The notes under the pieces were generated by a model. The model saw nothing but the letters and a program-made list of their open reading frames with translations, did no database searches and had not been told where the DNA came from. DNA of 64,000 nt from Nocardia sp. (GTDB lineage Bacteria > Actinomycetota > Actinomycetes > Mycobacteriales > Mycobacteriaceae), in the NCBI RefSeq assembly GCF_025465275.1, contig NZ_JAODNK010000027.1, positions 62,001 through 126,000 of the forward strand, given 5' to 3'. Positions 15,762 to 24,090 of this stretch are shown here, one piece after another (position 1 is the stretch's first letter; every line of letters starts with the position of its first letter). The translations under genes were made by a program, and so were the position numbers.

Positions 15762-17051
15762 ATGTCGAAGCAGCGGCGCGCAGCCGACACAGGGCGTACG
15801 AGCGTTGAGCTTTTCGCTGGTGGTGGTGGCCTGGCGATGGCCGTTGAACATGCTGGGTTTAGACCGTTGCTGCTCAACGAGTTTGCGAAGCGTGCATGCG
15901 AGACACTCGCCACCAACTGCGCGATACCTCTAGAGGAGGGGCATGCTCCAGCGATCCCTGGACGCGGCAAGCGACCGCCGCTAATCGTCGGCGATGTGCG
16001 CAAGGTCGACTTCGAGTATCTCCGAGACCAGGTCGACGTGCTGGCAGGAGGTCCGCCTTGCCAACCCTTCTCACTCGGTGGCGTGGCAAAGGGTGACGAG
16101 GACGACCGAAATGGCTTCCCGCACATGTTCCGCGCGATCCGTGAGATGCGCCCCAAGGCCGTGATATGCGAGAACGTACGTGGGCTCCTCCGCCCATCGT
16201 TCAAGCCATACTTCGACTACATCAAACGAGAACTGTCGCTTCCGTTCGAGGAACGGGCGGAGGGGTCGGATTGGCGAGATCACAACGAGATCCTTCGCCA
16301 TATGCAGGATTCGGTACATGTCGCGGCCGATGAGAGTTACGACGTCGAGCATTTCGCGGTTAACGCCGCTGACTACGGCGTACCCCAGATTCGGAACAGG
16401 GTGATCGCCATCGCTTTCCGGCGGGACCTTGGCGTTGATATGGACAACTTCAAAGCGCTTGTCCGGCCACGGTTTTCCGACAGTAGCCTGTACGAGGATA
16501 TGCACAGCGGCGCTTACTGGAAGCGGCATCCCGAGGTTCCAAAAGCGGTTCGAGAACGGGTTATGGCACGAATCCCAGTTCCACAGCAAACTCTCCGAGC
16601 GTCAGAAGAGGAACGACCCTTGCCATGGCGGACGCTTCGCGACGCTTTGAAGGGGATCAACGGGCAATCGCCGTTGCCTGATGTACCGCCACAGCTCCTC
16701 GACCGAAAAGAGCATAACCTCGGCGGATTCACGGACCATATAGGCTGGCCAGATGCCCGGATCTATCCTGGTCACACCCCTAATGAACTTGACCGACCCG
16801 CGAAAACCGTCAAGGCCGGGGTCCACGGGGTCCCCGGCGGTGAGTCTGTGATGCTGCTGGACAACGGTACTCACCGTTATATGACTGTCCGGGAGACCGC
16901 GAGGGTTATGACCTTTCCTGACAAATGGCAACTCGCGGGACCGCGCGGCGAGAAGATGCGACAACTCGGCAACGCTGTGCCCGTGCTCCTCGGCGAGGCC
17001 TTTGCCGAGGCTGTCGCTACGGCGCTTAAAGAGGCTGAGTCAGAGAAGTAG
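15762..17051 (+). CDS. DNA (cytosine-5) methyltransferase
   Basis: A 429-residue C5-cytosine methyltransferase that transfers a methyl group from S-adenosylmethionine to a cytosine in a specific DNA site, protecting host DNA. Motif I is ELFAGGGGLA (16-25), motif IV GGPPCQPFS with catalytic C100, motif VI ENV (137-139), motif VIII QIRNRV (209-214), and motif X GNAVPVLL near 409. The target-recognition region lies between motifs VIII and IX, with the segment around EERPLPWRTLRDALKG. I prefer ATG 15762 because a -10-like TATGGT ends seven bases upstream; ATG 15750 and 15717 are in frame. The vsr gene follows after seven bases. Confidence 0.95.
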   Translation: MSKQRRAADTGRTSVELFAGGGGLAMAVEHAGFRPLLLNEFAKRACETLATNCAIPLEEGHAPAIPGRGKRPPLIVGDVRKVDFEYLRDQVDVLAGGPPCQPFSLGGVAKGDEDDRNGFPHMFRAIREMRPKAVICENVRGLLRPSFKPYFDYIKRELSLPFEERAEGSDWRDHNEILRHMQDSVHVAADESYDVEHFAVNAADYGVPQIRNRVIAIAFRRDLGVDMDNFKALVRPRFSDSSLYEDMHSGAYWKRHPEVPKAVRERVMARIPVPQQTLRASEEERPLPWRTLRDALKGINGQSPLPDVPPQLLDRKEHNLGGFTDHIGWPDARIYPGHTPNELDRPAKTVKAGVHGVPGGESVMLLDNGTHRYMTVRETARVMTFPDKWQLAGPRGEKMRQLGNAVPVLLGEAFAEAVATALKEAESEK

Positions 17052-17058
17052 AAGCAAA

Positions 17059-17823
17059 GTGCCCAGCCACCACACCGGCAAGTGGAACGACCAAATGCCG
17101 CCTGATCGAGCGTGGAAATGTCCGCCCGGCTTGGATCGAGCGGCTCGTACGACTGAGCAGGACCGCGCAGCGGGAGGGCGGCATAGTCGACTAGTGGATC
17201 TAGGGAACGGTCGGGTCTCCTGCGCCTCCGTCGAGTTGAAGGTCTACGCCAAGACTCGCCGAATCCGTGCCTACATCCGCTGGTCGGATAACGGCAAGTA
17301 CCCAACGAAGTACGTCGGCGAGGTGGATGGGCGAACGCGACGCCAGAACCTCATCCAGGCATGGACTCTGGTGTGCGACAAGCAGTTACTCCGTCGCCCA
17401 GCGGAACCATCGAATTCCTGGGCCAGCACACCGGCGGTTCGATCAGTCATGCGCGCGAACCGCGGCAAGGATACGCGCCCGGAACTTGCGCTGCGTTCGG
17501 CGATACGCGCACACGGTCTCCACTATCGCGTGGACATGCAGCCCCTTCCCGACATTCGACGAAGGGCGGACGTAGTTTTTGTCGGCCCACGAGTCGCAGT
17601 CTTCTGTGATGGCTGTTACTGGCACGGATGCCCCGAGCATTACAGGCCAGCACAGCGGAACAGCGATTTCTGGAGCTCAAAGATCGCCGGTAATAAAATG
17701 CGTGATCGCGAGACCGATCGCCTGTTAATCGATGCCGGCTGGCAAGTTATTCGAGTATGGGAACACGACAATCTAGAAGCCGCTGCGGGCGAGATCGCTA
17801 ATGCTGTGCGCGCACGCCGGTGA
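17059..17823 (+). CDS. vsr: Very short patch repair (Vsr) endonuclease with N-terminal extension
   Basis: A 254-residue protein. The C-terminal 140 residues are a Vsr nuclease: SWASTPAVRSVMRANRGKDT, then RRRADVVFVGPRVAVFCDGC with the metal-binding Asp, WHGCPEH with the structural Cys/His set, and GWQVIRVWEHD. Vsr nicks at T:G mismatches made when 5-methylcytosine deaminates, so it serves the adjacent methylase. About 110 extra N-terminal residues (ASVELKVYAKTRRIRAYIRW, KYVGEVDGRTRRQNL) are absent from E. coli Vsr and may bind DNA or a partner. The start is GTG 17059, seven bases past the methylase stop, with AGAAG upstream; ATG 17095 is possible. Confidence 0.92.
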   Translation: MPSHHTGKWNDQMPPDRAWKCPPGLDRAARTTEQDRAAGGRHSRLVDLGNGRVSCASVELKVYAKTRRIRAYIRWSDNGKYPTKYVGEVDGRTRRQNLIQAWTLVCDKQLLRRPAEPSNSWASTPAVRSVMRANRGKDTRPELALRSAIRAHGLHYRVDMQPLPDIRRRADVVFVGPRVAVFCDGCYWHGCPEHYRPAQRNSDFWSSKIAGNKMRDRETDRLLIDAGWQVIRVWEHDNLEAAAGEIANAVRARR

Positions 17824-17862
17824 TCCAAGTTCGTACTTTTGACCTCAAGATGGGGACACGGA

Positions 17863-18699
17863 GTGGATAGAAAACCACGTACCACAGATCAGATAAAGCA
17901 GCTTGTTGCCGATATTAAAAAGGTAAGAGAGGAGGTTAACAGTCTTCCGACCGGGTCGGTATCTCGACTCAAGCGAATACTCCTTGAAGACGCGGCCCAA
18001 GATCTAGCCGAACATATTATGACACTCGATCCCGTTCGCTACCCAAAGTCTGTCTTTGATCCTGCAGACTCGGAATTCTTCGGCGCCTTTGCGGCCATTG
18101 CCCTCCTAGGGCAAGACCTGCATCCGTTGAAATCTATTGCCGCAGACAGAATTTACGGCACCGGAGTATATGCGTTGTACTACTACGGGGATTATGAGTA
18201 CTACGCGCCGATCCGGGGTACTGAGACCCCCATCTACGTCGGCAAGGCCGACCCTCCGTCTGGCGCTCGTACGCCACGGCAGCAAGGCACCGGACTCACA
18301 GAAAGGCTCAATAAACACCAGAGCAATATCGCCTTAGCGGAGAGTTTGTCAGTCGAGGACTTTCAATGCAGACGCCTAGTAGTAGCGAGCGGTTGGCAGA
18401 TCGCTGCCGAGAATGCCCTGATTGGATTGTTCAGTCCGATATGGAATAAGCAAACCACGATCCTTCAAGGGTTCGGAAAACATGGTGACGACCCCAAGAC
18501 TCGAGCCAATAAGCGCTCCCCATGGGATACTCTACACCCCGGCCGAAAATGGGCAGCCGACCCGGAACAGGAGGACGCGAAAACCATCGAGAGGATCCGC
18601 GAGGATATCACACAGCATTATAAAATATATCCACCTTTCACCGATGCGCACGCGATTATTCAGCAATTGATTTCTAAAGTCGGAGTCGATAGCTTCTAA
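17863..18699 (+). CDS. Eco29kI-family GIY-YIG restriction endonuclease
   Basis: A 278-residue type II restriction enzyme of the Eco29kI family. GVYALYYYG (Y103), IYVGKADPP (Y125), LTERLNKH (R148 and H152), AAENALIG (E183) and WNKQT (N195) give the Tyr-Tyr-Arg-His-Glu-Asn active-site set of GIY-YIG nucleases. GFGKH and SPWDTLHPGRKWA are further family marks. Eco29kI itself cuts CCGCGG; the site here may differ. The start is GTG 17863, with GGGG seven bases upstream. The gene is clearly AT-richer than its neighbours (for example 17911-17940 and 18617-18635), a sign of transfer. Its stop lies one base from the convergent Z1 stop. Confidence 0.92.
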   Translation: MDRKPRTTDQIKQLVADIKKVREEVNSLPTGSVSRLKRILLEDAAQDLAEHIMTLDPVRYPKSVFDPADSEFFGAFAAIALLGQDLHPLKSIAADRIYGTGVYALYYYGDYEYYAPIRGTETPIYVGKADPPSGARTPRQQGTGLTERLNKHQSNIALAESLSVEDFQCRRLVVASGWQIAAENALIGLFSPIWNKQTTILQGFGKHGDDPKTRANKRSPWDTLHPGRKWAADPEQEDAKTIERIREDITQHYKIYPPFTDAHAIIQQLISKVGVDSF

Positions 18700-18700
18700 C

Positions 18701-21694
18701 CTATCGTCCACCGAAACCAGCACCGGGGACCAGATGCTCATCTAACTCGATGATCGCGGAATCCTGAGATGAGTCAATGGTGGTGAAGCGGATCAGCCGA
18801 TCGTCTCGACCGATCGCGGAAGCTGGGGCGGCGAATCCGAAGGCCATGACCAGCTTTCTGGTATCGATTGTGCCGCTGTCCGAAATTTCTGAGGCGTATT
18901 CCGGCTCTACGATCGGGAAGAGCATGAGGGCACCGCGGCGCGGAGCTACAAGACCTTCAGTTATGGGATCACCGGAGTTGGGAAGGCCGCCCGCGATCCG
19001 CATGGCAACACTGTTCTGTTTTGGTTCGCTAATACGAGAGAACATGGAGTCGCGGGTACGGCCTCGTTCCCACCAGTCGAAACGACGGTCGGTGTTGTCC
19101 AGAGCAATTCCCTTAACATGCTTCACGCGTTTCGGTGCGAGGACGATCCACTCGTCGACGCCTCGGCTAGATCCTGTGGAGATCTCGCGCAGATATGCAA
19201 GGTGTGGAGTGAACAGTGAGGGAGCGCGCCAGCGGAGCGACTCAAGAATCTCAATTAGTTCCTGGGGTTCGATTCGACCTGCCAACGCCTGGAACCTGTG
19301 GATGACATCCTCTTCCGGGATGAGGTACTTGAACTCTGTCGGCGCGGTATCGAGCCGAGCCATGACCCGAGACCATAGCTCAGCGTTGTGCCGTAGGTCC
19401 GGGCCAGCTTTGGGATAGTCGTAGAACTCCTTCCAGCGGCCGGGCGTTCGCACCTCGACAAGGCGGGCGTTGTACATCTTGTTGGCGCTGGTCGGCTTTA
19501 GCCACGGAAGGTGTTGGGAGACTAGGGGCGGGACCTGCGCAGGAGTGATCTGCGGCATGCCATCAAACATTACCGCGTACTGCTTTAGTTCCTGGCGGAA
19601 ACTCTCCTCGTCCATACAGACGGCTTCGAATGCCTTGAACAGATCGATATCACGTTTGCCATGTTCCTCTTCGCGACCGATGTACAGCCGCACCAGATCT
19701 CGATAGCCCCTACGGAAGCCGAACCAGCGGCCCATCTGCATCAGAGCTGAGGCGTTGGCGGACCGACGGCGGAAGTAGGAGACGGTCAGACCTTCTACTG
19801 TAAAGCCACGGGAAAGTTTTTGTCCGCCTATCAGGACCTTCCAGATGGGGCGGCGGTCGAAATCGGCTTCGCCGGTAGTTATGTCAGCGTCACCGTTGAC
19901 GACGATGATCGGCCTCTGGTCGGCGCTGATGTTCATGACGGTGGGGCCGACGTACGGCATCAGGTCGTCGTAAGTGGTGGGGGTGGTGTAGCCGGCGGCT
20001 CGAACGGCTGAGACGGGGGCTATGTCGGAATCGAAGAGCGTACGTAGTCGCTGATGGCCTCGGGAGCTGGAATAGCCTGCTTCCCACCAGATTTTGGTGA
20101 GGCGGCCAAGTAGCTCGCGGTGGGATTCGACCCAGTTGGATTCGTGGATGAGCATGGTGTGGTGGCGGAAGTAGTCTTCGCCCAATCCATCTCGGTCTTG
20201 CCGGTAGAGCTTCATGGCGCCGGTGAGCACGAACATGTCGACGGCGCGCTCCAAGGGTTCGGTGTCGTCCTCGTCGGTGACGACTACGTCGCGGACATGC
20301 GCCAGCTCGTTCGAATTGCTGTAAGACCGCTCCTCATCCGCGTCATCGAAGTCGAAATCATGGAAGTCGCTGGCGCCCATATATCCCTCGGGGCGGGCCA
20401 GCGAGATAATGAAGTCCTTGGGGAAGATGTCGGCGCTGTCGCTGGGATCGATGAAGACGTTGGCGTACGGGGTGGCTGTGTAGCCGACGTACTGCGCTCG
20501 GGGCAGCATTGTCAGCAGCTGCGAGATCTTCTGGTTGATGGCGGTGCGGTCGGCGTCGGGCTTCGGCTTCGAGGTGTTGACCGAGGCTTCGTCGGATTCG
20601 TCGTCGATGATCAGGACGGGGATCTCGTGGAGCGGGGTGCGAATCTTGTTGAGGTCCTTGACGAGTTTGGTGAGGACCGACTTGTTCTTCTTCACGACCA
20701 TCAGCCGGGCTGCGGCGCGGTGCAGGTTCACCGGATCGTAGAGCGGGAGTGCGGGTTCCTGCTTCTCGAACTCCAACGCGACGATGCCCTGCAGCAGACT
20801 CTTGTAGTCATCGTGGCGGGTGGTAAGGCGGTGGATGTCGAAGCCGCCCAATATCGAAGGTGCGGTACCGAATTCGACGAATTTGCGCTGAATCCATTCC
20901 GGATCGTCGGAGTAGTCGGATTCGAATTCGCTGGCCCCACGCAGGACATTCTCCCGGCCGACCAGCTCCATATCGAGGCGACGCTGGGTCTGATCGCGAA
21001 GCAGGTTCATCGTGCCACCCAGCACGATGACCAGACGATAACCGGCATCCATGGCCCGCGCGATCACACCGGTGAAGTTCGCCGTCTTACCCGACTGGAC
21101 GTAACCGACAACCAAGCCCTTCGACTGGTACGCCTCGGGCCGGGTCGGGTCCGAAAGTCGTTCCACCACACTCTCGGTCGCCATATCCAGGGTCGTGATC
21201 GCCTGGTCCGCCCAGCCTTTGCGGGCCAACAGCTCGGTGTACATGGGCCAGTACCATTCGCGGCCCTGGTGTGTCGCGTACCACGGGACGTACTCCTTGC
21301 TGATCACGACCGGCCGGGGAGCCCTGATAACCGGCGCTGCCACATCGAGCAGCTTGCCTGTGGTCGCCTCCAGTGCGAGTTCGCGGTACACGTCGCCACG
21401 GCGTTCGTCGGTACACGGGTCTGCAGACGACCACTGCGGCCCCTGAGCGAAGTCCCACGCACGCAATTGTTTTCGCCACATATCCACCAGTTGGTCGCCG
21501 GCGTCGGCCGCCCGCAATGCCTGCTGGAAGTCCGCTTCGGAGGCGTACAGGTCTGCTGCCGGCAAGTCCTCCGCCTGGTACCGCATCGCGCGCTCCAAAC
21601 GCTTGGGTTTACTGCCCGCCAGATCGGCAAGGACCGCGTGGTGCAGTGCGATCCGCGGTGCGGCGTCCGGCGTATGCAGCGATTCCACGGTCAT
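18701..21694 (-). CDS. Z1-domain SF2-type ATPase (restriction-associated)
   Basis: A 997-residue protein with the Z1 domain, a superfamily 2 helicase-like ATPase found in restriction clusters. Visible motifs are Walker A GYVQSGKT (197-204), Walker B LIIDDESDEAS (361-371), TATPYAN (406-412), LSRGFTVEGL (627-636) and the arginine-finger region QMGRWFGFR (653-661). It probably moves on or remodels DNA so that the partner nuclease can act. The start is ATG 21694, overlapping the stop of the GHKL ATPase gene by four bases, so the two are coupled and presumably work as a pair. Confidence 0.92.
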   Translation of the reverse strand: MTVESLHTPDAAPRIALHHAVLADLAGSKPKRLERAMRYQAEDLPAADLYASEADFQQALRAADAGDQLVDMWRKQLRAWDFAQGPQWSSADPCTDERRGDVYRELALEATTGKLLDVAAPVIRAPRPVVISKEYVPWYATHQGREWYWPMYTELLARKGWADQAITTLDMATESVVERLSDPTRPEAYQSKGLVVGYVQSGKTANFTGVIARAMDAGYRLVIVLGGTMNLLRDQTQRRLDMELVGRENVLRGASEFESDYSDDPEWIQRKFVEFGTAPSILGGFDIHRLTTRHDDYKSLLQGIVALEFEKQEPALPLYDPVNLHRAAARLMVVKKNKSVLTKLVKDLNKIRTPLHEIPVLIIDDESDEASVNTSKPKPDADRTAINQKISQLLTMLPRAQYVGYTATPYANVFIDPSDSADIFPKDFIISLARPEGYMGASDFHDFDFDDADEERSYSNSNELAHVRDVVVTDEDDTEPLERAVDMFVLTGAMKLYRQDRDGLGEDYFRHHTMLIHESNWVESHRELLGRLTKIWWEAGYSSSRGHQRLRTLFDSDIAPVSAVRAAGYTTPTTYDDLMPYVGPTVMNISADQRPIIVVNGDADITTGEADFDRRPIWKVLIGGQKLSRGFTVEGLTVSYFRRRSANASALMQMGRWFGFRRGYRDLVRLYIGREEEHGKRDIDLFKAFEAVCMDEESFRQELKQYAVMFDGMPQITPAQVPPLVSQHLPWLKPTSANKMYNARLVEVRTPGRWKEFYDYPKAGPDLRHNAELWSRVMARLDTAPTEFKYLIPEEDVIHRFQALAGRIEPQELIEILESLRWRAPSLFTPHLAYLREISTGSSRGVDEWIVLAPKRVKHVKGIALDNTDRRFDWWERGRTRDSMFSRISEPKQNSVAMRIAGGLPNSGDPITEGLVAPRRGALMLFPIVEPEYASEISDSGTIDTRKLVMAFGFAAPASAIGRDDRLIRFTTIDSSQDSAIIELDEHLVPGAGFGGR

Positions 21695-23226
21695 TCCCCA
21701 TCCCGATCGCTGAGGCGATCCATTTCCGCGCGGGCCGCGGCCACCAACACCGACTGCCACAGCTGCAGATTGTCTTTGTCGCGGCTGCCGAGCCGCTCTC
21801 GCTGAAACACCTCGTGCACCATCAAATACAGCAGAGATTTGATCATCGGTGCGTCGTTGAGGCCGCCTCGACGACCACCCAGAACCGCAGCTCGGTACCG
21901 CTGATTGAGCAGTATCTCGCGCTCCTCGCGGTCGAGCTCGAAGAACGCGTCGCCCTCGAAGGTCTGCCATCTGATCGCGATCGGGTCTTCGCCGATCAGC
22001 GGTGGCAGTTCGTCTGAAATGACTTCTCGGATATCGGGATCCAGACCTTTACCGGGTGGAATCACCGGCTTGCGGTCAACCCCTGCCCGCTTGCGCGCTT
22101 CCCGATAGGTGGTGTCGGCAGCACTGAGGTATCCGGTGAACGTGACGCTGTCGTCGGTCGCATTCTCCAGTGCGGCAATGAATTCCGGCGATATCGAGAC
22201 ACCGTCCTTCTTGACGGTCAAACGGAATACATCACTCGCACCGGACGGCAGCTCAACGGCGACCCGCGCCAAGGACAGATGCTGTTCGGGCTGGCGGAAG
22301 TTGTTCCAGCCGCCCGCCTGCACGAGCCGATCATTGCGGTAGAGATAGAAGCCCTGCGTCTCCAAAAGCGAACCGATACCGCGGAACTGGGCCAGCGACG
22401 ACTTCGGCGGCCAGATGTGCGCGTGCATCGGCACAACACCGACGGAGGGAACCTCCACCTTGAAGGTGCGTGGATAGTCGGGGTGCCCAATTACGGGGTA
22501 ACCGAACGGATCCACCGGCTGCACACCGAAATCCATCACCACAAGCCCGGTCGCAATGTCCTCGACGGCGATGGTGATGTTGAAAGTGCCACGGGCCAGG
22601 AAACGGTGCAATTGCAATCCGAGGTGCATACCGAGCTTGCTGATGATGCGGGCCAGATAGCGTTCGGTCTGCTCCGGGCCGCCATTGCGGGGGAAGTCCT
22701 TCACACCGTCCCAGCGAACGACCGTGCCGTGCCACGTGATCGGCTTCCCTGCGTACCGGTCGATGAGGGACTGCGCGTAGCTCGGTTCGACTATGTCGCA
22801 CTGGAATCCGGTCTTGGCGCGCTCCATATTCCAGCGCCGACCCGTCGGACGGCTCATGCGGGTTCGACTCACCACCGTGACCGCTGCGGCGTGGCTCAAT
22901 GACGCGGATTTGAGACCGGTGCCGAACATTCCGAGCGCGCCATGCTGATAGTCGCGGCGACCGCCGATGGTCATGGCCACATCGAGTTCATCCTCGGCCA
23001 TCCCACACCCGTCGTCGACAATCAGCAGACTGACCAAACGGTCACCGTCACGCAGGAAGTGGATGACGACGTCCTTGGCGCCCGCATCGATGGAGTTGTC
23101 CACAAGATCCGCCACAGCGGCTTCGAATCCGTAGCCCTGGCTGGTCAGAGCCTCCATGTAGCGGGGATCGGGTGGGAGGTGTTTGGTGCCGACGGTTGGA
23201 ACATCGAACTTCCACTCTTCGACCAT
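21691..23226 (-). CDS. MORC/MutL-like GHKL ATPase (restriction-associated)
   Basis: A 511-residue GHKL ATPase. The ATP-binding motifs are ADLVDNSIDAGA (39-50), DDGCGM (71-76) and GMFGTGLKSAS (99-109). The following 400 residues include a transducer-like region and a helical tail. This is the class of MutL/MORC-related ATPases known from restriction clusters, which clamp around DNA and work with Z1 proteins, methylases and Vsr. The start ATG 23226 has GGGGTGG just upstream and a predicted promoter in the 136-base gap to the next gene. It is the first gene of the minus-strand pair with Z1. Confidence 0.92.
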   Translation of the reverse strand: MVEEWKFDVPTVGTKHLPPDPRYMEALTSQGYGFEAAVADLVDNSIDAGAKDVVIHFLRDGDRLVSLLIVDDGCGMAEDELDVAMTIGGRRDYQHGALGMFGTGLKSASLSHAAAVTVVSRTRMSRPTGRRWNMERAKTGFQCDIVEPSYAQSLIDRYAGKPITWHGTVVRWDGVKDFPRNGGPEQTERYLARIISKLGMHLGLQLHRFLARGTFNITIAVEDIATGLVVMDFGVQPVDPFGYPVIGHPDYPRTFKVEVPSVGVVPMHAHIWPPKSSLAQFRGIGSLLETQGFYLYRNDRLVQAGGWNNFRQPEQHLSLARVAVELPSGASDVFRLTVKKDGVSISPEFIAALENATDDSVTFTGYLSAADTTYREARKRAGVDRKPVIPPGKGLDPDIREVISDELPPLIGEDPIAIRWQTFEGDAFFELDREEREILLNQRYRAAVLGGRRGGLNDAPMIKSLLYLMVHEVFQRERLGSRDKDNLQLWQSVLVAAARAEMDRLSDRDGE

Positions 23227-23362
23227 GACCACCCCTGAACTACAACTCTCGAATGAGAACTCTAGCGAATGATCCGCGTTGTACATCGTCGCGTTACCGA
23301 ATACGAGGAAGTGACCGATTTACCAACGGATACAACCAAACTGGGCGGGCGGATAGTTCGAA

Positions 23363-23965
23363 TTACACTCCGGCACCGAGGGCGCGGATGCAGCGGACCA
23401 CGAGGGAGGCGGGGGCTTCTGTGCCGGTACCGGCCGCCCACTGTTCCAGGGCTATGCGGATCGCACCGGCTGCTGCGGCCGCGAGGAGGCGGAGGTGTAG
23501 GGAGTCAGCGTCTGGGCCTGCCAATTCCGTTAGGACTCTGCGGAGTTCGCGCTCGCCCTCCATGTTGATGCGGTGCCAGACTGCCCGCAACGCCGGATCG
23601 GTTTCCATGGCTTGCAGTAGGCCGCGGGTGAGCTCGAAATCCTCGCCCCCGTCGATGGTTAGAGATTGGACCGCAGCGGCTTCGAGGTCGGCCAGGGTTG
23701 GGAGGCGGCGGGGGCCGGAGGCTATTGCTTCGAACCAGCGTTGGGCGCCGGTGGTGAGCATTGGCTCGACAGCGTCTTCCTTCGTGCGCGAGTAGCGGTA
23801 GAAGGTGCGGAGGGCTATGCCGCTGGCCTCTGCTATTTGTTCGGCGGTTACGTCGGCCGTTCCGTGTTCGGCGAAGAGGCGGGCTGCGGTGCGGGCTATG
23901 TCCAGGCGGGTCTCGACCTTGCGGCGCTCGGCCAAGGTGAGGCGCACAGGCTCGGGAGCGGGCAT
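23363..23965 (-). CDS. TetR-family regulator
   Basis: A 200-residue TetR regulator. The HTH is at residues about 15-60 (RLDIARTAARLFAEHGTADV, TAEQIAEASGIALRTFYRYS). The ligand domain ends in an all-helical Ala/Leu-rich region (LRLLAAAAAGAIRIALEQWA). It is divergent from an SDR gene, with a 15-bp palindrome in the gap, so it probably represses that gene and itself. The effector is unknown. Confidence 0.92.
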   Translation of the reverse strand: MPAPEPVRLTLAERRKVETRLDIARTAARLFAEHGTADVTAEQIAEASGIALRTFYRYSRTKEDAVEPMLTTGAQRWFEAIASGPRRLPTLADLEAAAVQSLTIDGGEDFELTRGLLQAMETDPALRAVWHRINMEGERELRRVLTELAGPDADSLHLRLLAAAAAGAIRIALEQWAAGTGTEAPASLVVRCIRALGAGV

Positions 23966-24020
23966 TGGACGTCCTTATCGTTGGGGTGGTACGAGTCATC
24001 CTAGTCTTTGGATGTCAGTC

Positions 24021-24035
24021 TGGCACGTTGTGCCA
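24021..24035. promoter_or_regulatory. TetR operator candidate upstream of SDR
   Basis: TGGCACGTTGTGCCA is a perfect dyad with 6-bp arms and a 3-base centre, placed between the divergent TetR and SDR genes about 55 bases before each start. Confidence 0.7.
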
Positions 24036-24090
24036 TTCAGGCGTAGCGTGTCAGGTACAGGGGGAAGAAGACATAGAGGAGAAGTTCGCA

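Noticed and set aside
20120..21805. Long plus-strand frame opposite the Z1 gene
   Set aside because: Its sequence mirrors the codon bias of the Z1 gene and has no recognisable domain or ribosome site.
18701..21970. Longer form of the Z1 gene starting at 21970
   Set aside because: It would run deep into the GHKL gene; the ATGA overlap at 21691-21694 is the natural start.
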